64,000 bases of DNA from CBDANW01 sp965197825 (GTDB lineage Bacteria; Acidobacteriota; Vicinamibacteria; Marinacidobacterales; DATDRI01), in assembly GCA_965197825.1 (NCBI GenBank), contig CBDANW010000003.1, positions 1,550,001 to 1,614,000 on the forward strand, written 5' to 3'. Shown here in pieces: positions 19,188-27,783 of the stretch. The translations under genes and the position numbers were made by a program. Every line of letters starts with the position of its first letter. The stretch's first letter is position 1. The notes beneath the pieces were generated by a model that was not told the origin of the DNA, did not search any database, and worked only from the letters and a program-made list of their open reading frames with translations.

Positions 19188-19715
19188 ATGTCCACATCGC
19201 GGCTCACCAAATCGGACATCATCCGGTTGTTCGATCTACTCGATTCAGAGCTCGCGAAAGGAGACAGCCTGGGCGAGCTCTACCTCGTCGGCGGTGCGGT
19301 CATGTGCCTCGTTCTAGATGCGCGTGATGCGACCCGCGATGTCGAAGCATTCTTCAAACCGGCCAAACTGGTCCGCGAGGCAGCAGCGCGCGTCGCCGCC
19401 CAAGCAAACGTTTCGAGCACCTGGTTGAACGATGCCGTGAAGGGTTTCCTCAGCCCTCGAGGAGAGTTCGCTCCCTATCTCGAGCGCCCGCACCTTCGCG
19501 TCTACGTCGCAGAGCCGCACTACCTGCTGGCTATGAAATGCGCGGCGATGCGGCTGGGCGAAGAGTTCCACGACTTGGAGGACGTACGTTATCTGCTTCG
19601 ACATCTCGATATTTCGACCGTCGACGAAGCGCTCGCCGTCGTCGGTCGCTACTTCGACGACTCGCAGCTTCACCCCAAGACGCGCCTTGCCCTCGAGGAG
19701 CTTCTGAGAAAATAA
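19188..19715 (+). CDS. DUF6036-like nucleotidyltransferase, putative toxin
   Basis: This 175-residue protein has ELYLVGGAVMCLVLDARDATRDVEAFF, the GG..(R-T-x-D-x-D/E) pattern of minimal nucleotidyltransferases resembling AbiEii/MenT and DUF6036. It is followed by YVAEPHYLLAMKCAAMRLGEEFHDLEDV, a helix typical of that group (LLAMK, R..DxxD). Members of this superfamily include toxins that add nucleotides to tRNA. The RHH protein directly upstream makes a toxin-antitoxin role plausible, but it is unproven. Confidence 0.66.
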   Translation: MSTSRLTKSDIIRLFDLLDSELAKGDSLGELYLVGGAVMCLVLDARDATRDVEAFFKPAKLVREAAARVAAQANVSSTWLNDAVKGFLSPRGEFAPYLERPHLRVYVAEPHYLLAMKCAAMRLGEEFHDLEDVRYLLRHLDISTVDEALAVVGRYFDDSQLHPKTRLALEELLRK

Positions 19716-19860
19716 GCAGGATTCGTTAGTGCTACGACATGATGCAGAGTGGCGAAGCGGGTCGCGGCCACCATGGAGTTGGTCGAACTGTTACCCATCG
19801 CAGCGCTAATTCGAAAGCTTCGATAAACGTTGCCGGCGTATTTCCGACGTCTGCCTACGT

Positions 19861-22362
19861 TCACCTTAGCCTATCGGCAACGCCTTTCACTGTCTCCGCG
19901 AGCGACCGGAGTCGAGCCTGGTCGCGTCCAGTCGCTCCGATGCTGTCGCGCTTGAGCTCGGTTGCGAACGCGTCGAGCTGACCCGAAGTTCGGCCTCTGT
20001 CCGAGGTGCCGCTAGCGAGGATTTGCTCGGCGCGGTCGAGCGCTAAGGTCAAAGCTGCGGCCCTCTCCGACGTGAGCGCCTGGCTCCGCCCGAGCTGGTC
20101 CAGATACGCCCGCGCCACAACGGGGCTCGCCGGCCAGTGAATCCGCCGCTGCTGTTGCACGTTGACCACGTCCAGGGCAACCCGTGACGCGGCGTCGAGC
20201 TCGTTCTGCGACAGGTACTCACTCGGCAAGAGTTTCAGCACATCGAGGCCCCGGGTGATCTCCGTACCGTAGATGTAGCCGTCGTACCAGTACGCCGACC
20301 AATGGCCCGCCATGATTAGCCGCGTCGCATCGACCGGGCCGCGGTCGAAGAACGCAATCTCGACCGGTCTCGAGGAATCGGTGAAATCGAATACGGAGAT
20401 ACCTCCCTGATACCAAGCCTGAACCATGATGTCGCGCCCTGGGACCGGTACGAGAGACCCGTTGTGGGCAACGCAGTTCTCCTGCTCGGTCTGCGGGGCC
20501 GACATCTTGAAGTAGCCTCGGAACTGCAACTTGCGATCGACGATGTCGAAAATCGCATTCGCTCCCCACTGCTTGGGATCGGAGGCTCGACATCGGGGAC
20601 GCAGGCCGCCGCCCCATTCGTCGGTGAAGACCACTTTGGTACCATCGTTATTGAACGTCGCCGAGTGCCAGTAGGCAAAGCCCGGGTCGATCACCTGGTC
20701 GAGCCGGACCGGATTCACCGGATCGGAGATATCGAGGAGGATGCCGTTTCCGGAGCACGCCCCCACTGCCAGGCCCATCTCTGGAAATACGGTGATGTCG
20801 TGGCACTGGTTGGTCTCGGAAGTCTTCTGCGTTCCCGGCCCATGGTTGCCTCCCCTCCACAGGCCCGCGATCTCGCCGGTAGTGGGATCCGCAAAAATGC
20901 GCGGCCGGCTTACGATGCGCGCCTCCTCCGGTTTCGCCAACGGGATTTGGATGACGTCAATGCTGAAGAGAGCCGTGTTCTCATCCTCGCCCGGACGCCC
21001 GTCCGAACACCCGGCGAGCTCTTCACCATTTCGCACCGAGCTCGTCCCGGAACCAAAGACATATACGTTGCCCTCGTCATCGGGGTCGGTCACCACGGTG
21101 TGCGTGTGCGAGCCTCGACACGTTTGGACCACTGCCACCTGCTTCGGCATACGCACGTCGCTAATATCGAAGATCCGGATTCCACGGAAACGCGCCTCGC
21201 TGACCGGCTCCGCTACTCCCTGAAGACCGCAGTCGAGCCGGCCCCGTGTCTCCTCGACCGACATAATCAGAAGGTTGCCGATGACGGACAGATCGCCCTG
21301 ACCACCAGGGCACACCACGGAGCCTAGAAGCCGTGGCACCATCGGATCCTCGATGTTGTACGTATTGAAACCGTGGAAATTGCCCTCGAACAGAACGTCT
21401 CCAGCGAAAGCGAGGTCCGAGTTCGCGAAGTTCATAATACTGGGCCTTCGCGGCGACGGAGCTGAGGCTTTAATCTCCTCTGCCTCGTCGTCCGTCTCAC
21501 CCTCTTTCTCCTCTCCTTCCTCCTTCGACTCGGCAGGCGCTTCAGGCTCTTCCTCCGCGGCATCGCGCTCGGGCGGGACGGGCAGGCCCACAGGCGCGTG
21601 GGGATCGAAAAAGCCCTCCGGCTTTGCAAGCGTCGCGACCAGTTCCAGATGGAACGCCGCCTCACCGGCATCACGAAAGCCGGCTTTGAGATGGACCCGA
21701 GGATCGGAGGAGAGCTCCGCGAGCATCGCTCCCATACGATCGATCTCCATGCTCTGATCGGCCGTGATGTCGGATGTGAACCCGAAGATTGCCGATTCCT
21801 GTGCTGCGCCACGTTGGGAGAGGAGATTCTCGACCATGACCAAAGCACCCTGATGGTGCTTGATCATGAGCTCGAGGAACAGCCGGTCGAACTCGATCGC
21901 TCGGGCTTGCTCGAGACGCCTCATCTCCTCGGCCGCCAGCATGCCCGGCATCAGAACGGCGCCATGCGCGTGATGAGCATCCACCGCGGTGACCTCCTGG
22001 CCGTGTGACCGGAGCCATTCCTGCATCATCTTGATCTCGTCCGCTTGGGAGAGCTCGATGCGTTTCGCGAGATTGTGCATCACCTCACGCTCACTCCGCG
22101 AAGCGAGGAGCTCGGTCATTTCGAGCGCCTGGGCGTGGTGGGAGATCATCCCTTGCATGAACTTCACGTCGGCGTCGGTAAACAGGATGCCAGCGAGATT
22201 CGAGGCTTCCTCCGCGGAGATCTGCCGACTGGGCTCACCGGGAGCGCCCGGCTGGACGATCGGGGGCTCGGTCTGGGCCTCCGCCGTGTCAAACGGTATG
22301 AACGCCGCCATGGACATGATGGTCGCGGCGAGCAGCCGGGAAGTGGGTTTCTGTAGACTCAC
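19861..22362 (-). CDS. Secreted DUF305 plus LVIVD-repeat protein
   Basis: The start is GTG 22362, preceded by GGAGGT at good spacing, giving 833 residues with a signal peptide (SRLLAATIMSMAAFIPFDTAEAQ). Residues about 45-215 form two DUF305-like four-helix segments with metal-type HH motifs (MQGMISHHAQALEM and LMIKHHQGALVM). A long acidic Glu-rich linker (about 265-305) leads to a propeller of LVIVD-type repeats (IRIFDISDVRMP, GILLDISDPVNP, ISVFDFTDSS). A helical tail follows. DUF305 domains are associated with copper or ferritin-like roles; the combined protein's function is unknown. A start at 22482 is rejected because it lacks a signal peptide and SD. Part of its linker is duplicated at 16003. 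Confidence 0.82.
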   Translation of the reverse strand: MSLQKPTSRLLAATIMSMAAFIPFDTAEAQTEPPIVQPGAPGEPSRQISAEEASNLAGILFTDADVKFMQGMISHHAQALEMTELLASRSEREVMHNLAKRIELSQADEIKMMQEWLRSHGQEVTAVDAHHAHGAVLMPGMLAAEEMRRLEQARAIEFDRLFLELMIKHHQGALVMVENLLSQRGAAQESAIFGFTSDITADQSMEIDRMGAMLAELSSDPRVHLKAGFRDAGEAAFHLELVATLAKPEGFFDPHAPVGLPVPPERDAAEEEPEAPAESKEEGEEKEGETDDEAEEIKASAPSPRRPSIMNFANSDLAFAGDVLFEGNFHGFNTYNIEDPMVPRLLGSVVCPGGQGDLSVIGNLLIMSVEETRGRLDCGLQGVAEPVSEARFRGIRIFDISDVRMPKQVAVVQTCRGSHTHTVVTDPDDEGNVYVFGSGTSSVRNGEELAGCSDGRPGEDENTALFSIDVIQIPLAKPEEARIVSRPRIFADPTTGEIAGLWRGGNHGPGTQKTSETNQCHDITVFPEMGLAVGACSGNGILLDISDPVNPVRLDQVIDPGFAYWHSATFNNDGTKVVFTDEWGGGLRPRCRASDPKQWGANAIFDIVDRKLQFRGYFKMSAPQTEQENCVAHNGSLVPVPGRDIMVQAWYQGGISVFDFTDSSRPVEIAFFDRGPVDATRLIMAGHWSAYWYDGYIYGTEITRGLDVLKLLPSEYLSQNELDAASRVALDVVNVQQQRRIHWPASPVVARAYLDQLGRSQALTSERAAALTLALDRAEQILASGTSDRGRTSGQLDAFATELKRDSIGATGRDQARLRSLAETVKGVADRLR

Positions 22363-22461
22363 GGGTGACCTCCACTTGATTCCGCGCGCCTGTGACGCTC
22401 GGGAGCGGTATCCTCTCACTAAACGGCAATTAGGTGGCTGCGGAATCACGGCAACCTTACA

Positions 22462-22479
22462 TGTCAAGTCTACTTGACA
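22462..22479. promoter_or_regulatory. Perfect inverted repeat TGTCAAGT-CT-ACTTGACA
   Basis: Eight-base arms separated by CT lie about 100 bp upstream of the DUF305-LVIVD start. On the minus strand the repeat contains a TTGACA that could be a -35 element, so a repressor binding here would control that gene. No clear -10 follows. Confidence 0.45.
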
Positions 22480-22504
22480 CACGAATAAAGCGGCATTAAA
22501 TCAA

Positions 22505-22675
22505 CCACCGGCTTAAGCCGGTGGATTGCGCGGGCGCGTCGACTGGAAGTCGACTTCATGCGCCCGCTTCATTCTCAACCCCCCGACTTCAGTCGGGGGA
22601 GTCTCGTCCCCTTCGGGGACTTCGACAATCTTTTCTTCGCCTAAAGGCGAGGGGTTTCCACCATCCCCGAAGGGG
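22505..22675. repeat. Cluster of six hairpins, possible IS200/IS605-type end or structured RNA
   Basis: Within 171 bp there are: CCACCGGCTTAAGCCGGTGG (22505-22524); GCGGGCGC/GCGCCCGC enclosing GTCGAC-TGGAA-GTCGAC (22530-22567); CCCCCGACTTCAGTCGGGGG (22580-22599); GTCCCCTTCGGGGAC (22606-22620); TCGCCTAAAGGCGA (22637-22650); and CCCCGAAGGGG (22665-22675). There is no reading frame. IS200/IS605 elements carry subterminal hairpins and structured guide-type RNAs of this sort, but no TnpA or TnpB is present. This fills most of the gene-free interval 22363-22691. Confidence 0.6.
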
Positions 22676-22691
22676 ACACTAAACTATAGAA

Positions 22692-23150
22692 ATGGTGAAT
22701 GTTAGAACACTGAAGGCACTCCTCAAGGCCCGGGGTTGGACTCGCGCGGAGGTCGCGCGACGTGTCGGCGTGAGCCGTCAGGCCGTATCGCTCTGGTTTC
22801 GCGGAGAAGAAGCCAACCTTCAGGGCCGGCACTTGATCCCGTTGAGCCAGGCGCTCAGCGTCTCGGTCGAAGACCTCGCCAAACTGCTTCCCTGCTTCGA
22901 GCCGGAAACCCACGCGCAACTTCGCGCGACGTTGCTGTGGGATCGCGCCTACCCAGACCTCGATGATTTTGCCGTGGCGTTGAATGCCGGGGATCCGAGG
23001 GCACTCGGTCGATTCGTAGAGGTCTATGGTCTCTTCGCCGCGGAGGCGACCCTCGGCGCGTTTGTCTGGGGAGACTTCCCGAACTACAAGCAACATATCC
23101 ACCCCGCACGCCGCCTCGGGCTCGAGACGCTATGGGCCCGGCGCGAATAG
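22692..23150 (+). CDS. Xre-family helix-turn-helix protein
   Basis: The 152 residues begin with an HTH: LKALLKARGWTRAEVARRVG and then VSRQAVSLWFRGEEANL. The C-terminal half (GDPRALGRFVEVYGLFAAEATLGAFVW, then YKQHIHPARRLGLETLWARR) resembles Xre proteins that I recall next to AbiEii-type nucleotidyltransferase genes. The expected partner is absent; only a short overlapping ORF follows. It lies directly after the hairpin cluster. The role as an antitoxin-like regulator is inferred. Confidence 0.7.
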   Translation: MVNVRTLKALLKARGWTRAEVARRVGVSRQAVSLWFRGEEANLQGRHLIPLSQALSVSVEDLAKLLPCFEPETHAQLRATLLWDRAYPDLDDFAVALNAGDPRALGRFVEVYGLFAAEATLGAFVWGDFPNYKQHIHPARRLGLETLWARRE

Positions 23151-23260
23151 TCCTTGCCGAGGTGACTCGCGTCCAGCGGAGTCTCATCCAGGGTGTCGCG
23201 AGCCATCTTCGGAAACAGCCGGCACCACCCATCGCCGATCTGATTCGAAAGCTGAGATAA
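23132..23260 (+). CDS. Short ORF overlapping the Xre gene
   Basis: A 42-codon frame (MGPARIVLAEVTRVQR at the start, ADLIRKLR at the end) overlaps the end of the Xre gene by 19 bp and ends just before zwf, which is convergent. It could be the truncated beginning of a lost partner toxin or a small coupled gene. No motif is recognised. Confidence 0.3.
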   Translation: MGPARIVLAEVTRVQRSLIQGVASHLRKQPAPPIADLIRKLR

Positions 23261-23277
23261 CTGGGCGCGACTCCCGA

Positions 23278-24720
23278 TCAGCATCCCCGCAACCAGCAGC
23301 GGCCCTCGCGACCAAGCAACGAATCCGCTTGGTCCGGTCCCCAGCTTCCCGGCTGGTAGACCTCGAGCGGAGGTTCCCGTGAGGCCTCCCAACCTCTTAG
23401 GATGGGATCGATGAGCTTCCACGAGAGCTCGATGGAATCGCTCCTCGTGAACAAAGAGGCATCTCCTTGAAGCGCATCGAGCAGCAGGCGCTCATACGCT
23501 TCCGGGATGGCATTTTTTCCGAAGTCGTCGGCGTAGTGGAACTCCATGTCCACCGATCGCATTTCCGCCGTGGTATCCGGCACTTTGGCCTCGAACCGCA
23601 GGTGCATTCCCTCGTCGGGTTGAATGAAAAGCGCCAGGTAGTTCGGTCGTAGGGACGCGCCCTCCGGCAGGGGGAACATCACGTGGGGAGGCGATTTGAA
23701 CTGAATGATGATCTCCGAGGTCTTGGTCGCCAGCGCCTTGCCCGATCGAAGATAAAAGGGCACGCCCTGCCAACGCCAGTTGTCTAGGAAGAGCCTCAAC
23801 GCTGCGTACGTCGGCGTCTTGGAGCCCGGCGCCACCCCCTCCGCATCGAGGTAACCGCGGTACTGGCCGCGAACGGTTTCCGATGCCAAATTCTCTTCTG
23901 AAATCTTTCGGATCGCGGCGAGGACCTTTGCCTTCTCGTTGCGCACTTCATCGGCGCGGAACGATGCGGGGGGCTCCATGGCCACGAGCGTCAAGAGCTG
24001 AAGCAGATGATTTTGGAACATGTCCCGCACCACGCCGGTCGAGTCGTAAAACGCGGCGCGGTGACCGACGTCTACGCTCTCGGCCACGGTAATCTGCACG
24101 TGATCCACGTAGTTCCGGTTCCAGATGGGCTCGAAAACCGTGTTGGCAAAACGAAAGAACAGGATGTTCTGCGAAGTCTCCTTTCCCAGATAGTGGTCGA
24201 TTCGGAAGATCTGATGCTCTTCGAAGACCGAGTGGAGCGTTCGGTTGAGAGACTGGGCGGATGCCAGGTCGTGACCAAAGGGTTTCTCCACGATGATGCG
24301 TCGCCACCCTCGATTTTCTTTTGCCATCCCGGCCGCACCGAGTCGCTGCACGACCGGCTCATAGAACTGTGGTGCGATAGAGAGATAGTAGAGCCGATCG
24401 GAATGCTTCCCTTCCCCGTCGCGAAGGAATTCGTCCAACCCGGTCAGCTCTTCGTTTACGTTGCCGCGCACGTACCAGAGGCTCGGAGCGAACTTCTCCC
24501 ACGCCGCTTCCTCGTAGTCTTCCCGCGCGAACTCCTTCACGCCGGCCAGCATCTCGTCCCGGAACTTCTCGTGGCTATAGTCTCGCCGGGCCAGCCCGAC
24601 GACACGCAGGTGCTTGGGGAGACGGTTCTTGCGAGACTGGTTATAGAGCGCTGGAACGAGCTTCCGGCGCGTGAGATCTCCGGAGGCTCCAAAGATGATG
24701 ATGCTGGTCGATTCCGACAT
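23278..24720 (-). CDS. zwf: Glucose-6-phosphate 1-dehydrogenase
   Basis: The 480-residue enzyme has the NADP-binding FGASGDLTRRKLVPALY at the N-terminus, EKPFGHDL, the substrate-binding and catalytic RIDHYLGKE, and FYLRSGKAL in the C-terminal domain. It oxidises glucose-6-phosphate to 6-phosphogluconolactone, the entry step of the oxidative pentose phosphate pathway. The ATG follows the HAD gene's TGA without any gap, so the two are cotranscribed. The C-terminus (SLLGREGRCWLRGC) looks a little irregular after the usual WGP but the gene is otherwise intact. Confidence 0.95.
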   Translation of the reverse strand: MSESTSIIIFGASGDLTRRKLVPALYNQSRKNRLPKHLRVVGLARRDYSHEKFRDEMLAGVKEFAREDYEEAAWEKFAPSLWYVRGNVNEELTGLDEFLRDGEGKHSDRLYYLSIAPQFYEPVVQRLGAAGMAKENRGWRRIIVEKPFGHDLASAQSLNRTLHSVFEEHQIFRIDHYLGKETSQNILFFRFANTVFEPIWNRNYVDHVQITVAESVDVGHRAAFYDSTGVVRDMFQNHLLQLLTLVAMEPPASFRADEVRNEKAKVLAAIRKISEENLASETVRGQYRGYLDAEGVAPGSKTPTYAALRLFLDNWRWQGVPFYLRSGKALATKTSEIIIQFKSPPHVMFPLPEGASLRPNYLALFIQPDEGMHLRFEAKVPDTTAEMRSVDMEFHYADDFGKNAIPEAYERLLLDALQGDASLFTRSDSIELSWKLIDPILRGWEASREPPLEVYQPGSWGPDQADSLLGREGRCWLRGC

Positions 24721-25482
24721 TCAGGACTCCTGTTTAGACTTCTCTTGTTCCTTGACTCTGAGACACTCCTTCAAGGTCGCGGGCAGCTCTTCCGAGTCGT
24801 CGACGATCCAGCGACGATCGATCAGGTCTATTTTGCGAAAAGCATCCCGGGTAAAGGGTGTGGTCACCGCGATGACCCCCATGCCCGCCGATTTGGCGGC
24901 TTGAACACCGGTGGGCGAGTCCTCGATGACCAGGCACTTCTGGGGTGATGTGCCCAGCTCGTTGGCCACCAAAAGGTAGATTTCGGGATGGGGTTTCGGA
25001 TTGTCGACATCGTCACGAGTGGCAACGAAATCGAACTCCTCCTGGAGGTGGAGAACCGTGAGGACGCGCCACGCTTGCTCGCGGTGGGACATCGTTGCCA
25101 GGCCCGTCCGACAACTGGCCCGTCGAGCTCGCTGGAGAAGCTCGATATTGTGCGGCCATCGGTGGCTCGTCAGGACCCCGGGGTCGGCCAGCATCTTGTC
25201 GTAGATGCGAAGACGGATCTGGGAGAAGGCTTGCCAGGCGGTACCAACGCCGAGTTCTTTCGTTCGCGCGGCGGCAGGCGCTTCGAGATCGAAACGGTTG
25301 ATCAAGAAAGTCGCCACCTCCTGGCGGGAACGACCGACCACTTCCTTGAAGGCCTCGATGACCTCCTCCTCGGTGATGCTCTTTGGACACATCTCGATAG
25401 CTGCACGCGCGTAGGAAGCCGCCTTGAGCTTCTCCGTCTGCACCAGTGTTCCGTCCAGATCGAAAATGACCGCTTCGTACAC
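24721..25482 (-). CDS. HAD-superfamily phosphatase (beta-phosphoglucomutase/sugar phosphatase-like)
   Basis: HAD motif I is FDLDGTLVQTE at the start, motif II lies near LATMSHREQ, the motif III lysine is in DNPKPHPEIY, and motif IV is VIEDSPTGVQAAKSAGM. A helical cap (residues 20-90) places it with subfamily I phosphatases and phosphomutases. GTG 25482 is preferred because GTGAGG gives it a Shine-Dalgarno; the open frame continues upstream into IS256 DNA, which is not coding for it. Its pairing with zwf suggests sugar-phosphate metabolism, but the substrate is unknown. Confidence 0.86.
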   Translation of the reverse strand: MYEAVIFDLDGTLVQTEKLKAASYARAAIEMCPKSITEEEVIEAFKEVVGRSRQEVATFLINRFDLEAPAAARTKELGVGTAWQAFSQIRLRIYDKMLADPGVLTSHRWPHNIELLQRARRASCRTGLATMSHREQAWRVLTVLHLQEEFDFVATRDDVDNPKPHPEIYLLVANELGTSPQKCLVIEDSPTGVQAAKSAGMGVIAVTTPFTRDAFRKIDLIDRRWIVDDSEELPATLKECLRVKEQEKSKQES

Positions 25483-25535
25483 CGTGCGCCTCACGCTGGA
25501 AGGTTTAAACGAGGTCGATCTAGTGTCCCGTCTCG

Positions 25536-26902
25536 GGATGTGTCCCGAGGTCCGTGGAAAAAGAACGGCGCCCTCCACTCCGTCATCAGAGTATCATATC
25601 AGGCGGCAACCTCCGCGCGTTCGAGAACCTCGCTCAGACGTTGGTAGCCGTCGATGCGTCGTAGTTGAATCTGGCCAGAGGCGATAAGCCCAAACAGCAA
25701 AGCGACCGCGGACTCCTCGCTGGAGAACGACGCTTGGGTTTTCGTCCGGCGTCGAAACTCGCGGTTGAGATTCTCCAGAGCATTGGTCGTTCGAATCGAT
25801 TTCCACATGGCACGATGGAATTCGTAGAAGGTCAGCAGCTGATTACCGGCCTCCTCTAGGCTTCGGACGACGGCCGGCGCGAGAGGCGTCCACTTGGCGA
25901 CGAGCTCGTCATAGGCTTTGCGAGCATCGATCCCGTTCTTGGCGTAGACGATCCGGTTGTAGTCACGCCGGAGCTCACGGCGTGCGTGCGCCGGGCAATG
26001 TTCGAGCAAGTCGGCGCGCTTGTGCTCGGTACATCGCTGCAACCGGCACCCCGGCCACTTCTCCAGCGCTTTCGTCAGCCCCTTGTGGCCGTCGCTGATC
26101 ACTAGCTTGGGAGCCCGGAGTCCTGGAGCCTGGAGTCCCTCCAGCACGGAGCCCCAATGCGTCGAGGCTTCGCTCACCGCCAGACGTAATGACAACAGAC
26201 GTTTGTGCCCGTCTGGCGCGACCCCGAGCGCGACCAGTACGGGTACGCTGATCACACGTTTCGCCATCCGCACTTTCAGGTGGAAGCCGTCCAGGTAAAC
26301 GATCGCGTAGACCTCCTCGCTGAGAGCACGGTTCTGCCATTCCTCGAAGCGCTCCTTCAGCCGGCTAACCACGCGAGACACCGCGCTCTTCGATAGGTGC
26401 TCCTCACCGAGCAGTGGTTTCAGCGCTTTGCGGATCCGGCGGCTATTCGCGCCCGACAAGTACGTCCCCAAGATCGCCTCGTCGACCTCACGAGTCCGGC
26501 GCGCGTACCGGGGCAACAGCTCGCTCCTGAACTCTGTCGTCTCTCCCGTTTCCTCGTCTCGCACGCGGGCTCGTGGCACCCGGAACTCGCGAGTTCCCAC
26601 CGACGTCGTCACGCGACGGGTTTCGGCTCCGTTGAGATATCCACGGCGGTCTTCCGCACGCTCGTAGCTACCACACCCCAGCGCTTGGTTGACTTCTTCC
26701 TCGAGCACAACCTCGATCGCCTCCAGTACCCGCTTACGCAGCCGAAGTTGGACGAACTCCCGGTACTCGCTTACAGACTCCTTCGATATGGTGGTAGGCT
26801 TCTTCATGGCGTAATCCTCCTCCTCGCCTTTCCAGGCGCGGTTTCGTTTTGCTTAACCGGAGGTTACGCCATTCTTATTTCCACGGGAAGCGGGACGGAT
26901 CC
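25536..26902 (-). mobile_element. IS256-type insertion sequence, copy 2 (1367 bp)
   Basis: The ends are the same as copy 1 in inverse orientation. They are flanked by a perfect 8-bp target duplication CCGTCTCG (25528-25535 and 26903-26910). The independent target duplication shows that the two copies inserted separately and do not form a composite transposon around the 10-kb island. Confidence 0.93.
25599..26807 (-). CDS. IS256-family transposase (copy 2)
   Basis: This 402-residue transposase is nearly identical to that at 14033, with GYLNGAE, TREFRV and STHWGS in place of GYRNGAE, TRELRV and STHWDS. The DDE residues are all present (VYLDGF, VISDGH, NALENLN). It appears complete and possibly active. 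Confidence 0.94.
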   Translation of the reverse strand: MKKPTTISKESVSEYREFVQLRLRKRVLEAIEVVLEEEVNQALGCGSYERAEDRRGYLNGAETRRVTTSVGTREFRVPRARVRDEETGETTEFRSELLPRYARRTREVDEAILGTYLSGANSRRIRKALKPLLGEEHLSKSAVSRVVSRLKERFEEWQNRALSEEVYAIVYLDGFHLKVRMAKRVISVPVLVALGVAPDGHKRLLSLRLAVSEASTHWGSVLEGLQAPGLRAPKLVISDGHKGLTKALEKWPGCRLQRCTEHKRADLLEHCPAHARRELRRDYNRIVYAKNGIDARKAYDELVAKWTPLAPAVVRSLEEAGNQLLTFYEFHRAMWKSIRTTNALENLNREFRRRTKTQASFSSEESAVALLFGLIASGQIQLRRIDGYQRLSEVLERAEVAA

Positions 26903-27063
26903 CCGTCTCGCAACGATCCACTGATACAGGACACTAGCACAATGCGAACACCGGCAAAAAAGACGCGAACCCGGCGTCGGAAGGTCTATCGGTAAGGACG
27001 GCGTGGGGACCGGTGAGTGAGGCTATCCGCAGCGGCGTGCCGCTCAGAGCGAAGCGGGCAGAC

Positions 27064-27558
27064 CTAGTGTTTTTGTGCGCGAGCTCGGCGCATGGCGGAG
27101 TCGACGCCGGCTCCCTCTTCCAATGGTAGCTGTCGGTCCACAGTCCCATAGAGATAAGAATTGTCACGCATTGCCCCGATGGCGCGCAGAACATCTCTAC
27201 GACTGACCTGCCCCAACACATTGCCCTCACCGTCCACGACCGGCATCTGGTGAAAGGCTCTCGCCAGGAACCGGTGCACGATGTCGTAGACGCTCGTTTG
27301 TGGCGTCAGGGTCTCCACCGGCCCGGTCATATAGCCCGCCACCGTCCCCTGCGGCATGCCATCGAAAGCTTCGGCACTGAGGATCCTGAGGCAATCCTTT
27401 TCCGACAAGATCCCGACCAGACGTCGTTCGGAATTGATCACCGGCGCGCAGGAAATCCGTTTCTTCAGCAAGGTGTGCATGGCGTCATAGATGTCGTCGT
27501 CAGGCGATAGTGTGACGACCAAACGACTCATGACCTCGGCGGCCGTTTGATTCGGCAT
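27064..27558 (-). CDS. Paired CBS-domain protein
   Basis: This 164-residue protein consists almost entirely of two CBS domains: AEVMSRLVVTLSPDDDIYDAM through LVGILSEKDCLRIL, and VAGYMTGPVETLTPQTSVYDIV through VLGQVSRRDVLRAI. The C-terminal 35 residues are polar. Stand-alone CBS pairs bind adenine nucleotides or SAM and regulate partners. No partner is evident here. The gene lies between two mobile elements. Confidence 0.88.
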   Translation of the reverse strand: MPNQTAAEVMSRLVVTLSPDDDIYDAMHTLLKKRISCAPVINSERRLVGILSEKDCLRILSAEAFDGMPQGTVAGYMTGPVETLTPQTSVYDIVHRFLARAFHQMPVVDGEGNVLGQVSRRDVLRAIGAMRDNSYLYGTVDRQLPLEEGAGVDSAMRRARAQKH

Positions 27559-27783
27559 CGGGCCCCCTTTCTGGTCCTGTTTTACAGGCTCTACAGGTTT
27601 GGAGGTGACTTCGGCAGATCAACCCGGCGTACTGCCCTGAAGCAAGATCTCGCTCCCCCCCAGTGGCCATCCTAATTGACGGGCGGGTCACAAGGCAAGC
27701 GTGTTCCTTCATCGCGGTGCAGTCACATCGCTAAGCCACTCGGGGGATGTCCCGCCGGATGTTGAATTTGGGGTAGCGGCGGC

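Larger units (their letters stand above)
25520..26937. repeat. 43-bp mini-MITE split by IS256 copy 2
   Basis: CTAGTGTCC at 25520-25528 and GGACACTAG at 26929-26937 are inverted repeats that become neighbours if the IS (25536-26902) and one target duplication are removed. The inner sequence GTATCAGTGGATCGTTGC (minus strand) matches the end of the MITE at 18468, so this is a deletion derivative of that family, later hit by the IS. The rest of the interval to 27063 holds nothing that I recognise. Confidence 0.62.

Noticed and set aside
22505..22675. CRISPR array
   Set aside because: The stems differ from each other in sequence and spacing; there are no direct repeats with unique spacers and no cas genes.
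13938..26902. Composite transposon formed by the two IS256 copies around the 10-kb accessory island
   Set aside because: Each copy has its own different 8-bp target duplication (AGCAGCAT and CCGTCTCG), so they inserted independently; a composite would share a duplication at its outer ends only.
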